Shown: in pieces, positions 14,729 through 23,163 of the stretch
Numbering within the stretch: position 1 is the first letter of the stretch
Layout: the number at the start of each line of letters is the position of its first letter
Source: Bacteroidales bacterium
Lineage (GTDB): Bacteria; Bacteroidota; Bacteroidia; Bacteroidales; NBLH01
DNA: 64,000 bases
Assembly (NCBI GenBank): GCA_016937695.1
Contig: JAFGWC010000016.1
Coordinates: 26,111-90,110, forward strand
Reading direction: 5' to 3'
Position numbers and translations under genes: made by a program
The notes under the pieces: generated by a model
Seen by the model: the letters and a program-made list of their open reading frames with translations, nothing else
The model's database searches: none
Told to the model about the DNA's origin: nothing

Positions 14729-16516
14729 TTAATCATCTAATTTAATTATTAATATTTGTTTCTCACCATCACGCAGCACATCAACAGTAATAGTTTGGCC
14801 GGCTTTAAGTTTTCCCATTTGAGCCATGTATTCATAAATGTTAGAAATTTTACTTCCGGCTACTGATGTAATAATATCTCCTTTTTTCATTCCTCCTTTA
14901 AATGCTGCACCATCAGGTTTAACTGCATCAACTCTTAATCCGTTATTATCAGATTTTCCAAAGTTTGGCATTATACCTAATTTCACAGCACCACCTCTCG
15001 ATGATTTCATTTCTTCTTTTTTCCCTGATTCTTTAAAAACAAGGTTTTTGTCCTTATTTATTAATAAAAATGATAAATCGTAGATATAATCAGAAAGCAA
15101 TTTTAGTCCGTCGAAGTTAATTTTTTCAACAACATCAAGTGGTGTGTGATAATCTTCGTGAGCTCCGGTTGTAAAGAAAAAGACAGGAATATTTTTTATA
15201 TAAAAAGAAGTATGATCTGAAGGCCCAAATCCATCAAATGATTTTGATATAATAAGTTTCTGATTTTTAGCTAAACTGTCAATAATTGCCTCACTTTCAG
15301 AAGAAGTGCCTAAACCACCAATACTTAATTCGTTATTTGGTTTTAAACGGCCAACCATGTCTATATTTACCATAGCTTTTATTAGCTTGATATCAACTAA
15401 AGGGCTGGATGTGAAATATTTAGAGCCGATTAAACCAATTTCTTCTGCACCAAAAGCTATAAAAATAATGCTCCTTTTTAAATCAGATTTATGAGCAGCT
15501 AATTTTTCAGCAATTTCAAGCATCGAAGCTACACCTGATGCATTATCGTCTGCACCAAAATGAACAGCAATAGAATCGGGCATTCTCGAAGAGCTTGAAA
15601 ATCCACCAAAACCTAAATGATCGTAATGCCCGCCGATTACAATAAATTCTTTTTTCATGTTAGGATTATTACTCTCTAAAATCCCTATTATGTTTTGAGT
15701 TTCAATTTTATTGTATTCGATTTCTGTTTTTGCATCTATTTTTATTTTGCAATCAAATGAGTTTGGCTTTTTGCTATTAATAATTGCTGTTTCCAAATCT
15801 TCAATATTATTTTTAGTTGTTTCTAATATTTTATTTGCGATATTTCTTTTTATATGAATTACCGGAATTCCAAGATTTGCTTGAGTTTGATCTGTTTTAA
15901 GTTTTATTAAATTATCTTTTTTATCCAGTTCATTTCCTGAAACAAAAAGTACTCCTGCAGCACCTTTTTCTTTAGCTGTTATAACTTTTGATTTTTCATT
16001 TGAATATGGAATAAACTTACTATCCGGATTTTCCAGTTCAGGATCTGCTCTTAAAACTAAAACCCATTTGTTTTTAACATCAACATTAGAATAATCATTC
16101 CAGGTAATATCCTCATTATCAATGTCAAAACCAAAACCTACAAAAACAACATCAGAATTTAATGTGCTGTTAATAGAAAAACTATACGGTGTAAAATCTT
16201 TGTTCAATTCAGCATTAAAATTCTCAATTTTCAAGTAATTATTTTTACTTGCTTTAGTTTCAGTAATAACAAAGAATTTTTGAAAGTAATTATCGCCAAT
16301 AGGCTTTATTCCGTTTTTTTTGAAATTATCAGCAATGTATTTTGCAGCTATTAAATCTTCAGGAGTTCCAGGTTTTCTGCCTTTTAATGAATCTGATGCC
16401 AGAAAAGAAATCTGCTCGTGCAGTTCGTTTTTTGTTATATCAGGATTGTCAATTTTATTTTGGCTTAAAGCTAATTTTAAACTTGCAAGGAAAATAATTA
16501 ATAAAAGTGATTTCAT
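14729..16516 (-). CDS. Secreted M28-family zinc peptidase with PA and PDZ domains
   Basis: The 595-residue protein has a signal peptide (MKSLLLIIFLASLKLALSQ) and a protease-associated (PA) insert at about 100-230. The M28 catalytic domain follows: VIGGHYDHLG (zinc His), GADDNASGVASMLEIA (bridging Asp), AFGAEEIGLIGS (catalytic and metal Glu), NIDMVGRL (Asp) and DYHTPLD (His). A C-terminal PDZ domain (NNGLRVDAVKPDGAAFKGGM, KKGDIITSVAG) ends the protein. All metal ligands expected for a dinuclear zinc aminopeptidase are visible. It probably acts in the periplasm or at the surface in peptide degradation. It is separated from the NHL gene by 169 bp and appears to be its own unit. Exact substrate preference cannot be read. 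Confidence 0.93.
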   Translation of the reverse strand: MKSLLLIIFLASLKLALSQNKIDNPDITKNELHEQISFLASDSLKGRKPGTPEDLIAAKYIADNFKKNGIKPIGDNYFQKFFVITETKASKNNYLKIENFNAELNKDFTPYSFSINSTLNSDVVFVGFGFDIDNEDITWNDYSNVDVKNKWVLVLRADPELENPDSKFIPYSNEKSKVITAKEKGAAGVLFVSGNELDKKDNLIKLKTDQTQANLGIPVIHIKRNIANKILETTKNNIEDLETAIINSKKPNSFDCKIKIDAKTEIEYNKIETQNIIGILESNNPNMKKEFIVIGGHYDHLGFGGFSSSSRMPDSIAVHFGADDNASGVASMLEIAEKLAAHKSDLKRSIIFIAFGAEEIGLIGSKYFTSSPLVDIKLIKAMVNIDMVGRLKPNNELSIGGLGTSSESEAIIDSLAKNQKLIISKSFDGFGPSDHTSFYIKNIPVFFFTTGAHEDYHTPLDVVEKINFDGLKLLSDYIYDLSFLLINKDKNLVFKESGKKEEMKSSRGGAVKLGIMPNFGKSDNNGLRVDAVKPDGAAFKGGMKKGDIITSVAGSKISNIYEYMAQMGKLKAGQTITVDVLRDGEKQILIIKLDD

Positions 16517-16686
16517 TCTTTGGAATTTTAATAAAAGTTAGTAATAATTTATTAAAGCAAATTTAATAAAAAACTAATAAACTGAGTTTGATTTAAAATT
16601 TAGTTTATTTATATTATATCGAACTTAGCTTATTAATTAACTTTTATTTTCAATAAATTGATGTAAATAGTAATCTAGATTTTAAT

Positions 16687-17238
16687 TTAACCAACTCTAT
16701 CCGGATTTTTAGAAATAAAATCTTTCCAACTTTTTGGACCGTTATTATTTGATAATGAGGCGTTTTGATAGAAATGACAAACAGCAGCGGCTAATCCGTC
16801 TGTTGCATCCAGTAAAGCCGGGAGTTCTTTAATTTTAAACATGCCTTTTAGCAATAAAGCAACTTGTTCTTTTGATGCTGCACCATTTCCGGTAATTGCA
16901 ATTTTAATTTTTCTGGGTGCATATTCAAAAATTGGTATTGAACGATATAATGCAGCTGACATAGCAACACCTTGAGCTCTTCCTAATTTCAACATCGATT
17001 GAACATTTTTTCCAAAAAAAGGCGCTTCTATAGCTAATTCATCAGGATGATATTCATCAATTAATTGAAGTGTGCGTGTGAATATTTTTTGAAGTTTTAG
17101 GTAATGATCTTTTAGTTTTCTCATATCTAAAATGCCCATTGTAATCATTTCAGGATTTTTCCCAACTGCTTTTATTAATCCATAACCCATAATGCTTGTT
17201 CCGGGATCTATTCCTAAAATAATTTTTTCAGTGTTCAT
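16687..17238 (-). CDS. ruvC: Holliday junction resolvase RuvC
   Basis: The 183-residue protein has the RNase H-like fold motifs of Ruv[14 protein letters not shown] (first catalytic Asp), [20 protein letters not shown] (catalytic Glu and the conserved FxxxN), [20 protein letters not shown] and [13 protein letters not shown] (last two acidic residues). It cleaves Holliday junctions with the RuvAB motor; ruvA is at 34467-35045 in the same window but not adjacent. The ATG at 17238 overlaps the end of the upstream transporter gene by 11 bp, so the two are translationally coupled. Length is normal for the family. Confidence 0.97.
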   Translation of the reverse strand: MNTEKIILGIDPGTSIMGYGLIKAVGKNPEMITMGILDMRKLKDHYLKLQKIFTRTLQLIDEYHPDELAIEAPFFGKNVQSMLKLGRAQGVAMSAALYRSIPIFEYAPRKIKIAITGNGAASKEQVALLLKGMFKIKELPALLDATDGLAAAVCHFYQNASLSNNNGPKSWKDFISKNPDRVG

Positions 17239-18130
17239 TTATTTTATGTGTATTTGCTCTTTTTTTTAATTGTTGAATAAAAATTCCAGAAATAATAAAA
17301 ATAAGGCCTAAAATAGTTGTTAAATAAATATTCTCACCTAAAATTAAATGAATCCAAATTAGTGAAAAGAAAGGTGAAATAAAAACTAAATTACTTATTT
17401 TTTCTACTTTGCTGGTCAATTGTAAGGCTTTTAGCCAAAGAATAAATGTAAATCCCATTTCGAAGAAACCTACATAAACAGATGCCAATAGACCTTTATA
17501 ATTTGGTATTTCAAATTCTGTGAAAAAAAGAATGGTAATTGAAATAAATACTATTGAAAAAAAGAAACTTAATGTTAATTTTATAATCTCTTCTCTATTA
17601 TCTTTTACATTAAAAATCCAAAAAAGAGCCCAAACAACAGCGCTACTTGAAGCAAGAAAAACACCAAATGGCTGATCAATTTTAAGTAAAAAAGGATTTC
17701 CTTTTGATGAGATAAGGATTACTCCAAAAAAACTGATAATTATAGCAATTATGCTTTTATTACTTAATTTTTGTTTTAATAATGGCACAGAAAAAACTAC
17801 TAATAATATTGGCCATGTGTAATTTAATGGTTGGGCAATTTGAGCTGGCAAAATTGAGTAAGCTTTAAGCAGAATCATATAATATGCAAAAGGATTTAAA
17901 AAGCCTAAAAATGCTGAATATAAATATTGTGTGGGTTTAAAATGAAATAGCGTTAAAAATTCTTTTTTAATTATCAATATAGAAATTAGAATAGAAAATG
18001 ACGTGATTGCTGAGAAAAAAAGGAGATGGATAAAATCCATATATTTGAGCGCAATTTTAAATGCAACAGCAGCAGTAGACCAAAACATAATTGCTGAAAT
18101 TGCATAAAAATAAGCAAGCTTATTGTTCAT
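17228..18130 (-). CDS. EamA-family (DMT superfamily) transporter
   Basis: The 300-residue integral membrane protein has about ten hydrophobic segments and two tandem EamA halves. Half one has [17 protein letters not shown] near the N-terminus and [20 protein letters not shown], ending with [14 protein letters not shown]. Half two has [20 protein letters not shown] and [19 protein letters not shown], ending [11 protein letters not shown]. Such proteins export or exchange amino acids or other metabolites across the inner membrane, but the substrate cannot be predicted here. It overlaps ruvC by 11 bp. Confidence 0.9.
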   Translation of the reverse strand: MNNKLAYFYAISAIMFWSTAAVAFKIALKYMDFIHLLFFSAITSFSILISILIIKKEFLTLFHFKPTQYLYSAFLGFLNPFAYYMILLKAYSILPAQIAQPLNYTWPILLVVFSVPLLKQKLSNKSIIAIIISFFGVILISSKGNPFLLKIDQPFGVFLASSSAVVWALFWIFNVKDNREEIIKLTLSFFFSIVFISITILFFTEFEIPNYKGLLASVYVGFFEMGFTFILWLKALQLTSKVEKISNLVFISPFFSLIWIHLILGENIYLTTILGLIFIISGIFIQQLKKRANTHKINEH

Positions 18131-18174
18131 TAAAATTTTTGAAGTTTAAATATTAATTGATGTAGATAGTTGGT

Positions 18175-18579
18175 TTAGTTGTAATTTTTAGTCTCAAAAT
18201 CAATATTTGAGTAGTCGCTCTCAATAAAATTGAAATTGATACCTGATAATTCTTCAAAGTCTTGACCATGTTCTAGAATATCTTCATCAAAATAATACCA
18301 ATTTACAATAAGCTCAAAATTTTCAGATTTACTTAAACCTACTAATTTATTGATTATTCTCATCAGGGCTTTGGTTGTACTTGAATTGAAATATTCAAAA
18401 TGGAAATTGACAATGGTACTTGCATTAGGTTCCTCAAGATATTTTTCTATCCAACTAAAAACAGGCAAATAAACTTTATCTGTATCCTCAGGAGTTGATC
18501 TTCCTTTAATTTCGATAAGGCCATTATCTAAATGAATAATAGGTGTTTTTTGAGTTGCACTAATAACAATCTTTTCCAT
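18175..18579 (-). CDS. SiaC-like protein (DUF1987), copy 2
   Basis: The 134-residue protein matches the DUF1987/SiaC pattern: a short N-terminal strand pair (TPIIHLDNGLIEIKGRSTPE), VFSWIEKYLEE, then FHFEYFNSSTTKALMRIINK and the acidic tail WYYFDEDILEHGQDFEEL. In Pseudomonas aeruginosa SiaC, a threonine in the equivalent segment is phosphorylated by SiaB, and unphosphorylated SiaC stimulates the diguanylate cyclase SiaD. The Ser/Thr cluster in FNSSTTK is the candidate site here. The neighbour 12 bp upstream is a paralogue. No kinase, phosphatase or cyclase gene lies nearby, so the partner is unknown. Confidence 0.82.
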   Translation of the reverse strand: MEKIVISATQKTPIIHLDNGLIEIKGRSTPEDTDKVYLPVFSWIEKYLEEPNASTIVNFHFEYFNSSTTKALMRIINKLVGLSKSENFELIVNWYYFDEDILEHGQDFEELSGINFNFIESDYSNIDFETKNYN

Positions 18580-18591
18580 TATATAAATCGA

Positions 18592-18978
18592 TTAGTGATA
18601 TTTTTTTTCAATAAAATTAAAATTAATTTCGGTTACATCAGCAAAATCATGACCATAATCCAAAATATTTTCATCATCATAAAAATAATTTACAAATAAA
18701 TTATTTTCTGATATTAATTCCTTTGCTAAAAATAAAAATCTAATTAAAGCCTTGGCTGTACTTGAATTAAAATATTCCAAGGCAATTTCAATTGTGATTT
18801 TTTTATTTATTATTATTTTCGAATATTCTTCAAGCCATTCATTCATTTGATCAAACACGATCTCAGCAAATTCTAATATAGATTTACCTTTTATCGACAA
18901 AACTCCTGTATTTACCGAAAAATCAACATTTGGTTTTGAATTGCTTCCTTTAATTTTTAAATCTGTCATTAAATCCAA
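18592..18978 (-). CDS. SiaC-like protein (DUF1987), copy 1
   Basis: The 128-residue protein has the same plan as its neighbour: VNTGVLSIKGKSILE, MNEWLEEYSK, IEIALEYFNSSTAKALIRFL and YFYDDENILDYGHDFADV. Similarity is spread along the length, so this is a tandem duplication that has diverged. The Ser/Thr cluster (FNSSTAK) is kept, with Ala where the other copy has the second Thr. The family functions as a phosphorylation-dependent regulatory switch; the role in this organism is not known. It begins a two-gene unit with copy 2. Confidence 0.8.
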   Translation of the reverse strand: MDLMTDLKIKGSNSKPNVDFSVNTGVLSIKGKSILEFAEIVFDQMNEWLEEYSKIIINKKITIEIALEYFNSSTAKALIRFLFLAKELISENNLFVNYFYDDENILDYGHDFADVTEINFNFIEKKYH

Positions 18979-19127
18979 TTAAAAAAATATAATCATGAAT
19001 GCCAGCCAAAGATATAAAAAAATTAATTGTCTTATAATAAATTTTTTCTTGATTTATTAATAATATATCTAATCATATGGTATAATGTGCTGATTATAAG
19101 ATTTTTATTGTCTGTTTTTTAAAATTA

Positions 19128-20726
19128 TTAAATTCCGTTTATTATTTCATTTCTTGGATATTCGATTGAAAATTTTAAAGGAATTTCGATTATTTTCCCT
19201 GCTTCAATTTCATAATTCCATTCAATTACTTTTAATTCATTTATTTTTAGTTCGTTCGTGTCTTCCTTATATTTAGGGTTAAGTAATTCTATTTTAATAT
19301 CAATATGTTGTGAAATAGGTATTTGGTCTTGTATTTTAATTTTTATAGAATTTGTTTTGTTGTTTTTTAAAATAATTTTGTATTCATGAGTAATTTTATT
19401 CTTTTTACTGAAAATTCCTTCGTCTTTTCCAAGTATATTTATTAGTTTCTGTTCAACACTAATTCCTTCATCTATTCCAAGCGAGCTTTGGAATTCTTCT
19501 TGTGGTGAAACCAACTGTAAATTTGTGTTTGTTACATAGTTATTGTCTAAAAAAATATTTGCTTTTCCTGAAAGCAATGGATAATCTGAATTGTTTTTTA
19601 CTTTAATGGTTAAATATGCAAAAGGTGAAATTTTTGGAACTGTAATATATTGAAATTCAGCATCAAAAATAAAACTTGTTATACCTACTTTATGCTCTTG
19701 GTTATTGTCAATTATCGAATTAATTCCTGGAATTGCAAAAATTACTGATGTTGCTCCACTTTCAACTTTAGCAACCGGTTTTTCAAGTAAATTCATTGAA
19801 CCAAAACCTTCTTTTCCGCTAGCCATAATTTTAGGTGACGGACTTGCTGATCTTTTTTTTGATTTATAGTCTATTTCTTCATTATTTTCTTCTGCCATAT
19901 AAACATCTGCAACAGGAACATGAAAACTAAGATACCATGGAGGTAAATCCGGCTTAATTGCCGAAATGTGTGGTTTGGCTGTTGATAATTTTAACTCTGT
20001 ATCATTCCATTCTTCGCCTGTATTTTGTTGTATAACAGCATCATACGATATTTTAATTTTTTTTGTTTCAGTGTCTGCTCTTAAATCATATGCAGGTCGC
20101 CACGATGCGCCAAATACAATGTATGAGAAACTTATATTAAGTTCTGCTTTTTTGGGTACATATATTCTTAGCTCAACTTGATTTTTAGTTTTTAATTGAT
20201 TTTGATTAAAATTTTTTAATTCAATTTCAATTTTTTTTAAACGTTCTTCAACTTTAATGTATTCGTAATTAAAATTCCTGATTTCAGAATCTAAATAATC
20301 TAAACGTTTTCTATAGTAATCAAGCATTTCTGTTAGTTTTTCGCTAACTAAAAAACTAAGCATAGATTTTTTTGGCGATTCTGCTGTTTTTTGTGCAATA
20401 TTTTGTAAAAAATCTTTTTCTTTATTTGTATTTGAAATATTATCATTTATTTCTGCAATTAATACTTCGATTTCTTTTTTTTCATCAACCAATATTTTCT
20501 TTTTCTCATCAGGAATTTCTTTATGATAATTTTTTTTTAATTTTACATCATAAAGAATAAGTCCTTCACTTCCAGAAACTTGAACAGTATTTTCATCAAT
20601 CGAAAGAGGCAGATTTTCAAAGATTAATTGATGTTCGCCTTCATTTAAACTTACCAGAGAATGTCTTTTAACTAAAGCCCTGTCATTATAAATTGTTACA
20701 GAATATATTTTTGAATCTAATAGCAT
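19128..20726 (-). CDS. DUF4139 domain-containing protein (mucoidy inhibitor MuiA-like)
   Basis: The 532-residue protein begins with the N-terminal MuiA-like strand motif (VTIYNDRALVKRHSLVSLNEG, then LPLSIDENTVQVSG). A coiled coil follows at about 75-180 (long Glu/Lys-rich heptads), then the DUF4139 beta domain, with VFGASWRPAYDLRADTETKK, VIQQNTGEEWNDTELKLST and later YLTIKVKNNSDYPLLSGKAN. No signal peptide is visible at the chosen ATG, whereas several relatives are exported. Function is poorly defined in the family. It is transcribed away from the RNase R gene, with 119 bp between the two start codons. Confidence 0.85.
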   Translation of the reverse strand: MLLDSKIYSVTIYNDRALVKRHSLVSLNEGEHQLIFENLPLSIDENTVQVSGSEGLILYDVKLKKNYHKEIPDEKKKILVDEKKEIEVLIAEINDNISNTNKEKDFLQNIAQKTAESPKKSMLSFLVSEKLTEMLDYYRKRLDYLDSEIRNFNYEYIKVEERLKKIEIELKNFNQNQLKTKNQVELRIYVPKKAELNISFSYIVFGASWRPAYDLRADTETKKIKISYDAVIQQNTGEEWNDTELKLSTAKPHISAIKPDLPPWYLSFHVPVADVYMAEENNEEIDYKSKKRSASPSPKIMASGKEGFGSMNLLEKPVAKVESGATSVIFAIPGINSIIDNNQEHKVGITSFIFDAEFQYITVPKISPFAYLTIKVKNNSDYPLLSGKANIFLDNNYVTNTNLQLVSPQEEFQSSLGIDEGISVEQKLINILGKDEGIFSKKNKITHEYKIILKNNKTNSIKIKIQDQIPISQHIDIKIELLNPKYKEDTNELKINELKVIEWNYEIEAGKIIEIPLKFSIEYPRNEIINGI

Positions 20727-20819
20727 AAGGTCTGATATTTAATAGTTTCAGGCAATTTAATTAAAAATAATTATTTATCAATAAGTTATTTGATATTTTT
20801 TTGCATTTAAGTTTTATAG

Positions 20820-20827
20820 TATCTTTG
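20820..20827 (+). promoter_or_regulatory. -7 element of the RNase R promoter
   Basis: TATCTTTG matches the Bacteroidota -7 consensus TAnnTTTG and lies 18 bp before the ATG at 20846. A TTTG at 20800-20803 is closer than the usual -33 spacing. The position rules out the upstream in-frame ATG at 20801 as the start. Confidence 0.5.
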
Positions 20828-20845
20828 GGTTTAAAATATTTGTGT

Positions 20846-23008
20846 ATGGGACATAAAAAAAAGGATAAGAAAAAAAACTTACCATCGTATAATAGAATAA
20901 CTTTAAAAAAGTTTATTCTTGATATATTCAGAAATAATCCAACAATGCTTTATAATTATAAGCAAATATCAAAAATTTTGGATATTACTGACAATGAAAC
21001 TAAAAAATTAATAACAAGGGTTTTTTATGATTTAGTTGAAAGTGGAAACGTTGAAGAACTTTACACAGGCAAATTTAAGTTTATTTCAAGTGGTTCGTAT
21101 ATTACCGGCATTGTTGATATGACTAGGAGAGGAACAGCTTACATTATTTCAGATGAAATAAGCGAAGATGTTTTTATTTCGCAAAACAATTTAATTCATG
21201 CACTTCATGGCGATGAAGTAAAAGTTTCTTTATATGCAAGAAGAAAAAAACATAATTTAGAAGGCGAAGTAGTTGAAATATTAAATCATGCAAAAACAAC
21301 TTTTGTTGGAATTGTTGATTTATCAAAAAATTTCGCATTTCTTATAGTTGAGAGTAAAAATATGCCTTATGATATTTTTATACCAATTACAAAATTAAAC
21401 GGCGCAAAAAATGGCGAAAAAGCTATTGCAAAAATAACAGAATGGCCTAAAAATGCAAAAAATCCTTTTGGTGAAATTGTTGAAGTGCTTGGTAAACCCG
21501 GAAATAATGATGTTGAAATGCATGCAATTCTTGCTGAATTTGAATTGCCTTTTAAATTTCCGGAATTTATTAACTCCGAAGCTGAAAAAATTGAAGATAA
21601 AATTTCTGATGAAGAAATAAAAAAACGTAGAGATTTTAGAGATATAATTACTTTCACCATCGACCCAAAAGATGCAAAAGATTTTGATGATGCTTTATCG
21701 ATAACAAAATTAGAAAATGATAATTATGAAATTGGAGTTCATATTGCTGATGTTAGCCATTATGTTACTCCAAATTCCATTATTGATGAAGAAGCTTTTC
21801 AAAGAGGAACATCTGTGTATCTTGTTGATAGAGTGGTTCCTATGTTACCAGAAAAACTTTCAAATCTTGTTTGTTCTTTAAGACCGGATGAAGAAAAACT
21901 TTGTTTTTCAACAGTAATTGAAATGGACGAAAATGCAAATGTTATAAAATATTGGATTGGCAAAACTATTATTAAATCTGATAAAAGATTTACATATGAA
22001 GAAGCTCAGGAAATAATTGAAAATAAAAATGGAGAACTTGCCTCTGAAATTCTTAAATTAGACGAATTAGCTAAAAAACTTAGAGCTAAAAGATATATAA
22101 AAGGCTCAATATCTTTCGATAAAATTGAGATTAAATTTGAAGTTGATGAAGAAGGAAAACCTATTGACGTTTATTTTAAAGAATCTAAAGATTCTAATAA
22201 ACTGATAGAAGAATTTATGCTTTTAGCTAATAAAAAAGTAGCAGAAGAAATTGGTAATGAAAAACCAAAAAAAGAAGCTAAAACTTTTGTTTACAGAATT
22301 CACGACGAACCAGATTTGGAAAAACTAAACAATTTCTCTAGTTTTATTAAAAGATATGGATATAATATTAGTTTAAAAAGCAATAAAGAAATTGCAAGCT
22401 CACTTAATGATTTATTAACAGAAGTTAAAGGAAAAGCAGAACAGAATGTAATTGAAAATCTGGCAATTAGATCAATGGCTAAAGCCGAATACTCAACCAA
22501 TAATATCGGACATTATGGATTAGCTTTCGATTTTTATTCTCATTTTACTTCACCAATTAGAAGATATCCTGATTTAATGGTTCATAGATTATTAGAATCT
22601 TACTTAATAAAGAAAGAAAAATCAGCAAATAAAAGTGAATATGAAAAAATGTGTAAACACAGTTCTGATATGGAACGTAGAGCAGCAATGGCTGAAAGAG
22701 CTTCTATAAAATATAAGCAAGTTGAGTTTATGCAAGATAAAATCGGGCAAGTTTTCGAAGGTGTTATTTCTAGCGTAACTGAATGGGGGATGTATGTTGA
22801 GCTTAAAAAAACAAGAATTGAAGGAATGGTTGCTTTAAAAGATATGGACGATGATTTTTATGAATTTAATGAAAAAAGCTTCAGTATTATTGGAAAAGTA
22901 AAAAAGAAAAAATATCAGTTAGGCGATGATGTTAAAGTTCAAATTATTAGAACTAATCTTCAGAGAAAACAATTGGATATGTTATTGGTGGAAGAAAAAT
23001 CATTATAA
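20846..23008 (+). CDS. rnr: Ribonuclease R
   Basis: The 720-residue product (from the ATG at 20846) starts with a Lys-rich tail (MGHKKKDKKKNLP). It has a winged-helix segment, cold-shock domains (GIVDMTRRGTAYIIS; IFISQNNLIHALHGDEVKV), the RNB catalytic domain and a C-terminal S1 domain (GQVFEGVISSVTEWGMYVEL). The RNB active-site motif is ITFTIDPKDAKDFDDALSI, with the Asp ligands for Mg; FTSPIRRYPDLMVHR also belongs to the domain. It is a processive 3'-5' exoribonuclease for structured RNA. An in-frame ATG at 20801 would add 15 residues but lies upstream of the promoter -7 element, so 20846 is preferred. Confidence 0.97.
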   Translation: MGHKKKDKKKNLPSYNRITLKKFILDIFRNNPTMLYNYKQISKILDITDNETKKLITRVFYDLVESGNVEELYTGKFKFISSGSYITGIVDMTRRGTAYIISDEISEDVFISQNNLIHALHGDEVKVSLYARRKKHNLEGEVVEILNHAKTTFVGIVDLSKNFAFLIVESKNMPYDIFIPITKLNGAKNGEKAIAKITEWPKNAKNPFGEIVEVLGKPGNNDVEMHAILAEFELPFKFPEFINSEAEKIEDKISDEEIKKRRDFRDIITFTIDPKDAKDFDDALSITKLENDNYEIGVHIADVSHYVTPNSIIDEEAFQRGTSVYLVDRVVPMLPEKLSNLVCSLRPDEEKLCFSTVIEMDENANVIKYWIGKTIIKSDKRFTYEEAQEIIENKNGELASEILKLDELAKKLRAKRYIKGSISFDKIEIKFEVDEEGKPIDVYFKESKDSNKLIEEFMLLANKKVAEEIGNEKPKKEAKTFVYRIHDEPDLEKLNNFSSFIKRYGYNISLKSNKEIASSLNDLLTEVKGKAEQNVIENLAIRSMAKAEYSTNNIGHYGLAFDFYSHFTSPIRRYPDLMVHRLLESYLIKKEKSANKSEYEKMCKHSSDMERRAAMAERASIKYKQVEFMQDKIGQVFEGVISSVTEWGMYVELKKTRIEGMVALKDMDDDFYEFNEKSFSIIGKVKKKKYQLGDDVKVQIIRTNLQRKQLDMLLVEEKSL

Positions 23009-23095
23009 ATTTAAATGATTAAAGAGCCTTTTTAATTTATATTGATTTTAACATTCCTTAAAATATGGAAATTAAATAAATTTGAGATTTATTTT

Positions 23096-23103
23096 TATCT
23101 TTG
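23096..23103 (+). promoter_or_regulatory. -7 element upstream of the penicillin-binding protein gene
   Basis: TATCTTTG fits TAnnTTTG and is 61 bp before the ATG at 23164. No well-spaced -33 TTTG was found. Confidence 0.42.
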
Positions 23104-23163
23104 TGGTAAGTATGCGTTACATTTATCTCATATTTTTAAACAACAATTAAGCTATAAGCAGTT

